Positions 20,258 to 28,225 of a stretch of DNA of 64,000 bases are shown here, in pieces; position 1 is the first letter of the stretch, and every line of letters starts with the position of its first letter. This stretch comes from Sphingomonas lacunae (GTDB taxonomy: Bacteria > Pseudomonadota > Alphaproteobacteria > Sphingomonadales > Sphingomonadaceae), in assembly GCF_012979535.1 (NCBI RefSeq), contig NZ_CP053015.1:1984001-2048000 (forward strand), read 5' to 3'. The notes beneath the pieces were generated by a model. That model was not told the origin of the DNA and searched no databases. It saw only the letters and a program-made list of their open reading frames with translations. A program made the position numbers and the translations under genes.

Positions 20258-20297
20258 GTTGACTTGCTGTATTGCTAGAATAACACAGTAAGTCAAC
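20258..20297 (-). promoter_or_regulatory. 40-bp imperfect palindrome overlapping the receptor promoter (operator candidate)
   Basis: The arms read GTTGACTT(G/A)CTGT(A/G)TT on both strands around an 8-base centre: 14 of 16 arm positions are symmetric. On the minus strand TTGACT (20291-20296) and AATACA (20268-20273) are 17 bases apart, giving a plausible promoter whose transcript would start about 30 bases before the receptor ATG. A dimeric regulator on the dyad would cover the -35 and -10. The binding protein is unknown and is not encoded next door. Confidence 0.6.
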
Positions 20298-20352
20298 AGC
20301 AGGTGATGGCCATGTGCCGTTTCAACGAAATCGGCTGACGCCTGTGGCCGGC

Positions 20353-20940
20353 TCAGTTGGCATCCATGTCCCGTTTGACCCAATCGGCCAATGTCCTGGG
20401 ATAGAGCTGATGTTCGGCGATCAGCACCCGTTCGGCCAATGTGACCGCCGTGTCGTCGGGCAGGATGGCCACGGGCGTCTGGGCCAGCACTTCCCCATCA
20501 TCAAGCACGGCTGTCACCAGATGAACAGAACAGCCACCATGACGGTCTCCCGCCGCCAGGGCGCGGGCGTGGGTGTCGAGCCCCTTGTATGCGGGAAGCA
20601 GAGATGGATGGATGTTCAACATCCGCCCGGCCCAGCGCTCGACAAGGCCGGCGCTGAGGATGCGCATATAGCCCGCCAGCGCTATATAGCGGGCCCCCGA
20701 ACTTTGCACGGCCGCCTCCATCGCTGCATCATGCTCTTCGCGCTGCATTCCCTTGGAGGAAAGCGCAAAGGTGGGCACGCCTTCACCCCTGGCCAGATCA
20801 AGGCCCGGCGCGGATGGCTTGTCAGAAGCGACCAGAACCACTTCATAAGGGCAATCCGCAGCCCTGCTGGCATAAAGCAGGGCCGCCATGTTGCTGCCTT
20901 TGCCGGAAATCAGAATGGCGACCTTGGCTTTGCGCATCAT
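20353..20940 (-). CDS. purN: Phosphoribosylglycinamide formyltransferase
   Basis: Uses 10-formyl-tetrahydrofolate to formylate GAR, the third step of purine synthesis. The 195-residue protein contains 'VAILISGKGSNMAAL', the core 'NIHPSLLPAYKGLDTH' with the catalytic asparagine and histidine, and 'GCSVHLVTAVLDDGEVLAQ' with the catalytic aspartate. An alternative ATG lies one codon downstream (20937). It is 30 bases downstream of purM and in the same operon. Confidence 0.96.
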   Translation of the reverse strand: MMRKAKVAILISGKGSNMAALLYASRAADCPYEVVLVASDKPSAPGLDLARGEGVPTFALSSKGMQREEHDAAMEAAVQSSGARYIALAGYMRILSAGLVERWAGRMLNIHPSLLPAYKGLDTHARALAAGDRHGGCSVHLVTAVLDDGEVLAQTPVAILPDDTAVTLAERVLIAEHQLYPRTLADWVKRDMDAN

Positions 20941-20970
20941 GCGCCACCCGGGCCGGGGAGGCAGCGGGGC

Positions 20971-22077
20971 CTAGTCAACATGAGTCGCAGTCCAGGCGCC
21001 CCTACCGGCCCAGGTTTCGTCACTGCCCCGAACGGTGCAGCCCCTTGGTCCTTCGCCCACATGGCCGAGCAGGTGGACAGTCTCGCCAGCGGCCTCAAGA
21101 GCAGCTGTGACACCGGCAACATCCTCAGCTGCCGCAACAACGGCCATACCAATGCCGCAGTTGAAGGTGCGGGCCATTTCACCCGGTTCGATATTGCCCT
21201 GTGCCTGCAGGAACGCCATCAGGCGCGGTTGCGGCCACAGATCGGCATCGATGCTGGCGTGCAACCCGTCCGGCAGGACCCGCGGAATATTTTCGAGCAG
21301 GCCGCCCCCGGTGATATGGGCCAGCGCATGAATTTTGCCCTGACGGATCAGCGGCAACAGCGATTTCACATAAATGCGGGTCGGGGCCATCAGCGCATCA
21401 ATCAACAGGACGGTCTGGTCGAACAGCGCCGGACGATCCAGCTTCCACCCCTTGTCCGCCGCCAACCGACGGACCAGCGAATAGCCATTGGAATGAACGC
21501 CCGAAGAGGCGAGGCCAAGGATCACGTCGCCTGCCGCCACCTTGTCCGCCGTCAGCACCTGATCGCGTTCGACCGCGCCGACACAAAAGCCTGCCAGGTC
21601 ATAGTCTCCATCGCTGTACATGCCGGGCATTTCGGCAGTCTCGCCGCCAATCAGCGCGCAACCGGCCTGCTTGCACCCCTCGGCGATACCAGCCACGACC
21701 GCGGTCGCCACATCATTGTCGAGTTTGCCGGTCGCGTAATAGTCCAGGAAGAACAGCGGTTCCGCTCCCTGGACAACCAGATCGTTGGCGCACATGGCGA
21801 CAAGATCAATACCGACACCATCATGTCGGCCACTGTCGATGGCCAGCTTGAGCTTCGTTCCCACGCCGTCATTGGCGGCAACCAGCAGGGGATCGTCGAA
21901 CCCGGCAGCTTTCAGATCGAAAAAGCCGCCAAACCCGCCCAGTTCGGCATCGGCACCGGGCCGACGTGTTGACTTGGCCAGCGGGCCAATAGCCCGAACC
22001 AGCGCGTTGCCTGCGGCGATGGATACACCCGCTTGCGCATAGGTGTAGGATTCATTCTGGGGCTGCTTTTCGCTCAT
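20971..22077 (-). CDS. purM: Phosphoribosylformylglycinamidine cyclo-ligase
   Basis: AIR synthetase, the fifth step of purine synthesis, 368 residues. Motifs are '[15 protein letters not shown]' at the N-terminus, the ATP-binding '[10 protein letters not shown]', '[27 protein letters not shown]', '[13 protein letters not shown]' and '[16 protein letters not shown]'. It is divergent from the DUF2066-hda-ppk-ppx chain with about 60 bases between the starts. The purM-purN versus DUF2066-hda arrangement also occurs in Pseudomonas. Confidence 0.97.
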   Translation of the reverse strand: MSEKQPQNESYTYAQAGVSIAAGNALVRAIGPLAKSTRRPGADAELGGFGGFFDLKAAGFDDPLLVAANDGVGTKLKLAIDSGRHDGVGIDLVAMCANDLVVQGAEPLFFLDYYATGKLDNDVATAVVAGIAEGCKQAGCALIGGETAEMPGMYSDGDYDLAGFCVGAVERDQVLTADKVAAGDVILGLASSGVHSNGYSLVRRLAADKGWKLDRPALFDQTVLLIDALMAPTRIYVKSLLPLIRQGKIHALAHITGGGLLENIPRVLPDGLHASIDADLWPQPRLMAFLQAQGNIEPGEMARTFNCGIGMAVVAAAEDVAGVTAALEAAGETVHLLGHVGEGPRGCTVRGSDETWAGRGAWTATHVD

Positions 22078-22136
22078 GTGATGCCGTTAGCCACATCGGG
22101 CTTGGATTTCCATTGCGATATGGCCAAAAGGGCGCG

Positions 22137-23405
22137 GTGATCGATATTGACCTCCTTTCGCGGCACCTGCGGCAACGCAAACCGCTCACTTGGCTTGCCG
22201 CTGGCTTGGCGCTGGCCATTTTGGGTGGCGGAGTTGCTGTCGTTGCCCAGATCGAGGGTGACCGCGGCATTCCGCCAGTCAACAGTTCCAATGACTTGAT
22301 GGTCACTGGCATCCAGGTGGATGTGCGCGCTGATTCGGCGGACGAGGCCCGTGAAAAAGGATGGCAGGAGGCCCAGCGGAAGGGTTGGGCGGCCCTTTTC
22401 AAACAGGTCAATGGCGGTGCCTCAGCACCCGGACTGCCTGATTCGACTCTCAATGGAATAGTCTCTGCCATTGTCGTGGAGCGCGAACAGATTGGCCCGG
22501 GGCGTTACATTGCGACGCTCGGGGTGCAGTTTGATCGGGCCCGCGCTGGCCAGATCTTGGGCATATCCGGCCGCATTTTCCGGTCGCCGCCCTTGCTGGT
22601 CCTGCCGGTTGTTTATGAAGGCGGCATACCACAGAGCTTTGAACAGCGCAGTGAGTGGCAAAGGGCATGGGCTCTGCTGAGGACGGCCGACAGTACCATT
22701 GACTACGTCCGGACTTCGGGCAGGGGCGCTGATCCGTTGCTGCTCAATCCTGGACAAATGCGTCGTCGCGGGCGGATCTGGTGGCGGGAACTGCTCGACC
22801 AATATGGTGCATCCGATGTGCTCATCCCTGTTGTCAGGATAGAGCGCATGTGGCCGGGCGGACCTCTCGTGGGCTATTTTTCTGCCCGCTATGGTCCGGA
22901 TAATGAACTGCTCGGTTCCTTCACGCTGACTGCTCGATCGCCCAATGGTCTGCGGGCGATGATGGTGGAAGGGGTGCGCCGGATTGACGCCATCTATGTT
23001 GGCGCACTTGCTGATGGCCGTTTGCGCACGGACCCGTCGCTTATCATCGAGGAACCGGTTGATCCGGACGAGATCGAACAGTCTGTTGAAGAGGAAGAGT
23101 CGACCGAAGCGGGCGATGCCGCTGGGACTGAGAGGGATGCACAGCCACAGGCCAGTGAAGTCGCGGCGGCTCGTGATTATTCGGTACAGGTGGAGACGCC
23201 GGATTCACTTGCGGTGATTGCCGTCGAAGCCCAGTTGCGTGGAATTGGCGGGGTGGAATCAGCCCAGACCAGTTCGATGGCCATCGGGGGTGTGTCGGTG
23301 GTCCGTGTGCGTTACCGCGGTGATTCCGCGGCACTGCGCGCTGCCTTGCAGGCGGCGGGTTACCGAGTCTCTGAAAGTGGCGGGACTTTCCGGATCAGCC
23401 GATGA
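22137..23405 (+). CDS. Membrane-anchored DUF2066 domain protein
   Basis: About 422 residues, function unknown. An N-terminal hydrophobic segment (about residues 18-38, 'TWLAAGLALAILGGG') anchors it or serves as an uncleaved signal. The DUF2066-like part follows ('VRADSADEAREKGWQEAQRKGW', to about 290). Then comes a strongly acidic linker ('EEPVDPDEIEQSVEEEEST', about 305-345) and a small C-terminal domain ('SVQVETPDSLAVIAVEAQL'). I favour the GTG at 22137, preceded by 'aaaaggg'; a TTG at 22113 would add eight residues. The stop overlaps the hda start (ATGA). DUF2066 genes neighbour hda and purM in gammaproteobacteria as well, so the link is old. Confidence 0.75.
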   Translation: MIDIDLLSRHLRQRKPLTWLAAGLALAILGGGVAVVAQIEGDRGIPPVNSSNDLMVTGIQVDVRADSADEAREKGWQEAQRKGWAALFKQVNGGASAPGLPDSTLNGIVSAIVVEREQIGPGRYIATLGVQFDRARAGQILGISGRIFRSPPLLVLPVVYEGGIPQSFEQRSEWQRAWALLRTADSTIDYVRTSGRGADPLLLNPGQMRRRGRIWWRELLDQYGASDVLIPVVRIERMWPGGPLVGYFSARYGPDNELLGSFTLTARSPNGLRAMMVEGVRRIDAIYVGALADGRLRTDPSLIIEEPVDPDEIEQSVEEEESTEAGDAAGTERDAQPQASEVAAARDYSVQVETPDSLAVIAVEAQLRGIGGVESAQTSSMAIGGVSVVRVRYRGDSAALRAALQAAGYRVSESGGTFRISR

Positions 23406-24118
23406 GCGCCTGTGACGCCTCTGGCGAAAGTCGTGACCTTTTTGGACAAAGCCTGTCTAGGCGAACGCGGTCATCGGCGCGGCAACTTCCCTTGCCCCTT
23501 GCCTGGTCACAGGGCGGAACAGACGTCACCAGCTTTCAGGTCGGAGCCAGCAACCGCCAGGCGGTGGAGCACCTGCAACGCTTCGGTGATTGGACATCGC
23601 CAGCCTCAGTGTTGATTGGCCCCGGGCGGTCCGGGCGATCGACCTTGGGCAGGATGTTCCTGGCGGCAGGGGCCGGAGAGCTGATCGATGGCTTGGCAGG
23701 CGCGGATGAGGAGCTGGTGTTTCACGCCTGGAACCGTGCTCAGACCAACGGACACAAGCTCTTGATCATTGCCGACAGCGAGAATGACCTGTCTGCCATC
23801 CGCCTTCCGGACCTTGTGACGCGAATGGCGGCGACTCCGCTGGTTTGTATCGCTGCGCCTGATGCCTGCCTTGTTCGCGACCTCATTGAACATTTGTTGG
23901 TGCAGCGCGGCCTGATGCCAGCACCCCAACTTGGCAGCTATGTCGCAGCCCGGCTGGATCGCAGCTATGTCGCCATTCATGCTGCGGTCGACGCGATAGA
24001 TGCAGCATCGCTTGCCAGCGGCAGCCAACCTGGCATCCGAATTGCTCGGACAGCGTTAATTGATTCCGGTTTATACATGCCCGATGCCACAGCCAGCGAC
24101 TCTCCGGAGGAATTGTGA
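23402..24118 (+). CDS. hda: DnaA regulatory inactivator-like AAA+ protein (Hda/HdaA)
   Basis: A 238-residue Hda-type protein that, with the DNA-loaded clamp, promotes hydrolysis of DnaA-ATP to limit replication initiation. A clamp-binding motif QLPLPL lies at about residues 28-33, followed by a DnaA-like AAA+ domain. The Walker A loop reads GPGRSGRST (about 73-81), with arginine where the lysine is expected. A sensor II-like stretch is seen near the C-terminus ('RLDRSYVAIHAAVDAID'). It overlaps the DUF2066 gene upstream and ppk1 downstream by four bases each, so all three are translationally coupled. The family is clear; whether it still binds nucleotide normally is open. Confidence 0.88.
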   Translation: MSACDASGESRDLFGQSLSRRTRSSARQLPLPLAWSQGGTDVTSFQVGASNRQAVEHLQRFGDWTSPASVLIGPGRSGRSTLGRMFLAAGAGELIDGLAGADEELVFHAWNRAQTNGHKLLIIADSENDLSAIRLPDLVTRMAATPLVCIAAPDACLVRDLIEHLLVQRGLMPAPQLGSYVAARLDRSYVAIHAAVDAIDAASLASGSQPGIRIARTALIDSGLYMPDATASDSPEEL

Positions 24119-26295
24119 CTGACGCAGGGAATCATCCGGCGACCGAAGCGGGCATGAAGGATGGGGCCATCGCCGGGCATGCCGGCTTCGCCGGTCCGCG
24201 CTATTTCAATCGCGAGTTGTCATGGCTGGCGTTCAACCGGCGGGTGATGGAGGAAGCGCGGAATCCGGCTCATCCGCTTCTCGAACGGCTGCGTTTTCTG
24301 TCCATCTCGGGCAACAACCTCGATGAATTCTTCATGGTCCGCGTGGCCGGCATCAAGGCCCATCAGTTACAGGGGATCGAGCATCCTTCGCAGGACGGAC
24401 TCACCCCGTCGCAGCAACTGTCCGCCATTCATTCTGCCTCCCAGCAACTGGTTGCGGAACAGCAAGCCGAATGGCCCGGCCTGTCGCGCGAACTGGCAAC
24501 CCGCGGCATAGAGGTGATCCATGATGTCGAAGCGGCGGCCCGCCTGCGCGACACGCTGGAATCGCATTTCATCGAGCAGATCTTTCCTATTCTAACGCCA
24601 CAGGCACTTGATCCCGCACACCCCTTTCCCTTCATCCCGAACAAGGGATTGGCGGTGATTTTCGACCTCGTCCGCGACGTCAATAATGAAGCGGTTCGCG
24701 AGCTGGTCATGATCCCGCCGACGCTCCCCCGTTTCCTGCGCGTGCCGGGACAGGCCGCCATCTATATCGCCGTCGACACGCTGGTGACCCTATTTGCCGA
24801 CCGTCTGTTTCCCGGCTTTCATGTACGTTCGCATGGTCGGTTCCGCCTGATCCGTGACAGCGACATTGAAATAGAAGAAGAAGCGGAGGATCTGGTCCAG
24901 CATTTCCGTACGGCCATCCGGCGGCGGCGGCGGGGCCGCATCGTTCTGTTTGAATTTGACGCGGCTACGCCTGACTGGCTGGTTGACGAGCTGTTGGATC
25001 ATGCCGCCGGACAGGAACCCGAGGTTCTGCGGCTGCGTGGTTTCCTGGGGTTGGCAGATCTGTCACTGATCGTGGCCGAAGACCGACCCGATCTCAAGTT
25101 TCCGCCCTTTGCTGCCCGTTTCCCTGAACGCATTCGGGACCATGGCGGGGATTGCTTTGCCGCCATCCGGTCGAAGGATATTGTTGTTCACCACCCGTAT
25201 GAGAGTTTTGACGTCGTCCTGTCCTTTCTGCGCCAGGCAGCAGCAGATCCGGATGTGGTGGCGATCAAACAGACATTGTACCGGGCCGGGGATCAGTCAC
25301 CAGTGATCCGCGCACTGATCGAGGCGGCGGAAGCCGGCAAGTCGGTGACTGCGGTGGTCGAGCTCAAGGCGCGGTTTGATGAAGAACAGAATCTGCATTG
25401 GGCCGGTCAGCTTGAGCGGGCCGGCGTGCAGGTTGTCTACGGTTTTATCGAGTGGAAAACCCACGCGAAAGTTTCGATGGTCGTCAGGCGGGAAGGCGGC
25501 GGATACCGTACATATTGCCACTTTGGGACCGGCAATTATCATCCTGTCACGGCGCGGATCTATACCGATTTCAGCTTTTTCACCGCCGATCAGCGGGCTG
25601 GACGCGACGCCGCGCAGCTGTTCAACTACATCACCGGCTATATTGAACCTACCCGGCTGGAAATGCTTGCCATGTCCCCCATCGGCCTGCGCAAGCGCCT
25701 GATGGAGCTGATTGACGCGGAAATCGCACATGCCCGGGCGGGGCAGGGCAGCGGGATCTGGGCCAAGATGAACAGTCTTGTCGATGCGAGCATCATTGAA
25801 AAGCTGTATGAGGCCAGTGCTGCCGGGGTGCCGGTTGAGTTGATTGTGCGCGGCATTTGCTGTTTGCGGCCGGGTGTGCCGGGGCTGTCAGATACTATCA
25901 GGGTCAAATCGGTGGTTGGCAGGTTCCTTGAACACAGCCGGGTGTTTGCCTTTGGCAATGGGGCTGCCTTGCCGACCCGCAATGCAAAGCTGTTCATAAG
26001 TTCGGCAGACTGGATGAACCGCAACTTCGATCGGCGCGTGGAATATATGATTCCGATCGAAAATCCGACCGTGCATGATCAGTTGCTGGATCAGGTGCTG
26101 GTCGCCAATCTGCTCGATAATGAACAAAGCTGGGTGCTGGGGAGTGATGGCCGTTACAGTCGTACCCAACCGGGTGACAAACCCTTCAACCTGCATCGCT
26201 ATTTTATGGAAAATCCCTCGCTTTCGGGTCGGGGAGAAACGTTACGCCGTCGCAAGGATGTCCCCAAACTAGATGTGACCCGTTGGCATGGTTGA
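24115..26295 (+). CDS. ppk1: Polyphosphate kinase 1
   Basis: Makes inorganic polyphosphate from ATP through a phosphohistidine. At 726 residues it is full length, with N-terminal ('YFNRELSWLAFNRRVMEEA', 'NNLDEFFMVRVAGI'), head and two phospholipase-D-like catalytic domains. The expected catalytic histidine is in 'EWKTHAKVSMVV' and the second conserved histidine in 'FGTGNYHPVTARIY'. It starts at a GTG that overlaps the hda stop (GTGA) and its end overlaps ppx by eight bases. Confidence 0.97.
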   Translation: MTDAGNHPATEAGMKDGAIAGHAGFAGPRYFNRELSWLAFNRRVMEEARNPAHPLLERLRFLSISGNNLDEFFMVRVAGIKAHQLQGIEHPSQDGLTPSQQLSAIHSASQQLVAEQQAEWPGLSRELATRGIEVIHDVEAAARLRDTLESHFIEQIFPILTPQALDPAHPFPFIPNKGLAVIFDLVRDVNNEAVRELVMIPPTLPRFLRVPGQAAIYIAVDTLVTLFADRLFPGFHVRSHGRFRLIRDSDIEIEEEAEDLVQHFRTAIRRRRRGRIVLFEFDAATPDWLVDELLDHAAGQEPEVLRLRGFLGLADLSLIVAEDRPDLKFPPFAARFPERIRDHGGDCFAAIRSKDIVVHHPYESFDVVLSFLRQAAADPDVVAIKQTLYRAGDQSPVIRALIEAAEAGKSVTAVVELKARFDEEQNLHWAGQLERAGVQVVYGFIEWKTHAKVSMVVRREGGGYRTYCHFGTGNYHPVTARIYTDFSFFTADQRAGRDAAQLFNYITGYIEPTRLEMLAMSPIGLRKRLMELIDAEIAHARAGQGSGIWAKMNSLVDASIIEKLYEASAAGVPVELIVRGICCLRPGVPGLSDTIRVKSVVGRFLEHSRVFAFGNGAALPTRNAKLFISSADWMNRNFDRRVEYMIPIENPTVHDQLLDQVLVANLLDNEQSWVLGSDGRYSRTQPGDKPFNLHRYFMENPSLSGRGETLRRRKDVPKLDVTRWHG

Positions 26296-27811
26296 ACCAT
26301 TGAACGGCAGGCGAGGGGTGCTGAAGATCGCGTCGGATGGGTCGCGCCGCGCGGCCATCATCGATATCGGGTCCAATTCGTTGCGATTGGTGGTTTACGC
26401 AGGTCCCGCTCGCGCGCCTCAGCCAATTTTCAACGAAAAGCTGATGGTCGGTCTTGGATCGGGTCTCGCGACCAGCGGGGCCATCGAACAGCGCGCCTTT
26501 GACCGGGCCATCAAGGGTTTGGCACGTTTCAAGGCGCTGGTCGAAGCCATGGAGATCACCGATTTGCGGTGCGTCGCCACCGCTGCCGTGCGCGATGCGA
26601 GCAACGGGTCGGCCTTCATCGCTGCCGCCAATGGCCTGGGGCTAGACATAGAATTGCTCTCTGGCCGGGACGAAGCCCGGGCTTCGGGCATGGGTGTCAT
26701 TTCCGCCATCCCCGACGCCAATGGCATTGTTGCGGATCTGGGTGGGGGAAGCCTTGAATTGGTTCGAGTCCGGGATGGCCGGACGATGCATCACACCAGC
26801 TTTCCTCTGGGCGTATTGCGGCTTGAGGCCTTGCAGCAAAAGCATCGCAACGGTTTTGCCCGGGCGATCATGAAACGTCTGGCCAAGGCAAACTGGCCCG
26901 GCGAAGACACGGGCCTGCCCCTTTATCTGGTCGGGGGTTCTTGGCGCGCTCTCGCCCGCTACGACATGATGCTGGCGCGAAACGCCATGCCGGTGGTTTC
27001 GGGGCATGTCATGCCGGTATCGACTGCGCTCAAGCTGCATCGCCGGCTGCGCTCGGCCAGCCCGGTCGAGCTTGCCCGCATACGCGGGCTGTCGTCCGCC
27101 CGGGTTGGCACAATTCCGGCTGCGGCGGCATTGCTGATTCCGCTTGTCCAGCAATTGCAGGTCAGTCAGCTCATCGTCTCCGCCAGCGGCCTCCGCGAAG
27201 GGCTTCTCTATCAGGATTTGCCGGCCGAGGTTCAGGCACAGGATCCGCTGGTGGTGGCGGCCGAATCTGAAGGACGCCGCTTTGCCCGCTTTGCTCCCCA
27301 CGGTGCGCTGATTGATGCGTGGATATCGCCGCTGTTTCCGGATGATCCTCCGGCTGATGCGCGGCTTCGGCTGGCGACCTGCTATCTTTCTGACATCGCT
27401 TCAACCGCCAATCCGGATTTCCGGGCCGACCGGGCGCTGGAGATGGCTTTGCACGGTCACTGGCTGGGCATAGACTTGGCGGACCGCATGGTTCTGGCAC
27501 AGGCCCTGTTCAGCAGTACAGGCGGTGGTCTGATCCACCCTTTCAAGGTGCCACGTGATCCTGCCCTGATCGCTCGCCTCGATCGGGCGGCCCGGTGGGG
27601 ATTGGCCATACGTCTGGCGCAGCGCCTGTCAGGCGGAACGGCATCCGCTTTTGCGGCCACGCGCTTGTCCCGCGGTGAAAAATCGCTGCGTTTGCATCTT
27701 GATCGGGATGGCACCGGTTTTGCCGGGGAACAGGTGGACAAGCGCCTGCGTCAGTTGGCCGAATCCCTAGGTCTGAGCAGCCGCATCGAATCGGCCAGCA
27801 ACGCCGCCTGA
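26288..27811 (+). CDS. ppx: Exopolyphosphatase / pppGpp phosphohydrolase family (Ppx/GppA)
   Basis: A 507-residue ASKHA-fold phosphatase that releases phosphate from polyphosphate ends, or from pppGpp in GppA-type members. The two phosphate-binding loops are 'AAIIDIGSNSLRLVVY' and 'IVADLGGGSLELVRV', with the catalytic glutamate region between them. A C-terminal helical HD-like extension is present. It overlaps ppk1, so synthesis and breakdown of polyphosphate are encoded as one unit. Ppx versus GppA specificity cannot be separated by reading; the ppk1 context favours polyphosphate. Confidence 0.92.
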   Translation: MVEPLNGRRGVLKIASDGSRRAAIIDIGSNSLRLVVYAGPARAPQPIFNEKLMVGLGSGLATSGAIEQRAFDRAIKGLARFKALVEAMEITDLRCVATAAVRDASNGSAFIAAANGLGLDIELLSGRDEARASGMGVISAIPDANGIVADLGGGSLELVRVRDGRTMHHTSFPLGVLRLEALQQKHRNGFARAIMKRLAKANWPGEDTGLPLYLVGGSWRALARYDMMLARNAMPVVSGHVMPVSTALKLHRRLRSASPVELARIRGLSSARVGTIPAAAALLIPLVQQLQVSQLIVSASGLREGLLYQDLPAEVQAQDPLVVAAESEGRRFARFAPHGALIDAWISPLFPDDPPADARLRLATCYLSDIASTANPDFRADRALEMALHGHWLGIDLADRMVLAQALFSSTGGGLIHPFKVPRDPALIARLDRAARWGLAIRLAQRLSGGTASAFAATRLSRGEKSLRLHLDRDGTGFAGEQVDKRLRQLAESLGLSSRIESASNAA

Positions 27812-27829
27812 ACAGTCAGCTCTGTTCAG
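27808..27829. terminator. Hairpin spanning both stop codons of the convergent ppx and I78 genes
   Basis: CTGAACAG (27808-27815) and CTGTTCAG (27822-27829) form a perfect 8-bp stem with a 6-base loop. The ppx stop (27809-27811) and the inhibitor-gene stop (27826-27828) both lie inside the arms. The symmetry makes it usable in both directions, but there is no T-tract, so efficient intrinsic termination is uncertain. Confidence 0.45.
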
Positions 27830-28167
27830 CCACACCGTAGCGAGACAACTACCCCATCTTCATCCAGATCGGCTGTCATCCGGTCTGCGCGGAAATCCAT
27901 GGTGACGGCCATGCCAGGCTCAACCCAGCGCACCGACGCGGCGCCGCTGCGACGGGTCACTTCTTCGCGAACCGTGTCATTGGCCCGCAGGCCCACATAA
28001 TTCTGGACCAGGCTTTGCCCACACATGTCACCATCATCCCTCAGGGAAATCGGCTCACGCCGGCCAATCTGATAGGGTGCTGGTTCACTGCTCGCACAGG
28101 CGGCCAAGCCTGTGAATGCGAGGACAGAGAGAGCGAAAATGTGGATAGTTCTGCCGGACATTGTCAT
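27826..28167 (-). CDS. Lipoprotein of the I78 peptidase-inhibitor family
   Basis: A 113-residue predicted lipoprotein with lipobox 'LAACASS' (Cys about residue 24). The mature domain matches the I78 pattern: 'CGQSLVQNYVGLRAND' and then 'VRWVEPGMAVTMDFRADRM' and a C-terminal 'VVSLRCG', with two cysteines positioned to pair. Characterised I78 members inhibit serine peptidases. It would face the periplasm. An ATG two codons downstream (28161) has a better-spaced AGGA. It converges with ppx and lies upstream of nothing obviously related. The target is unknown. Confidence 0.78.
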   Translation of the reverse strand: MTMSGRTIHIFALSVLAFTGLAACASSEPAPYQIGRREPISLRDDGDMCGQSLVQNYVGLRANDTVREEVTRRSGAASVRWVEPGMAVTMDFRADRMTADLDEDGVVVSLRCG

Positions 28168-28225
28168 TTTCCTAGTCTAGCCCGGGGCTGCCATCGCCGA
28201 TCCGCCCTGAATGGACGATGACTGC

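Noticed and set aside
20314-21972. Long open frame antisense to purN and purM (552 codons, plus strand)
   Set aside because: It lies opposite two unmistakable enzymes, lacks any recognisable motif and has composition typical of the antisense frame of GC-rich coding DNA.
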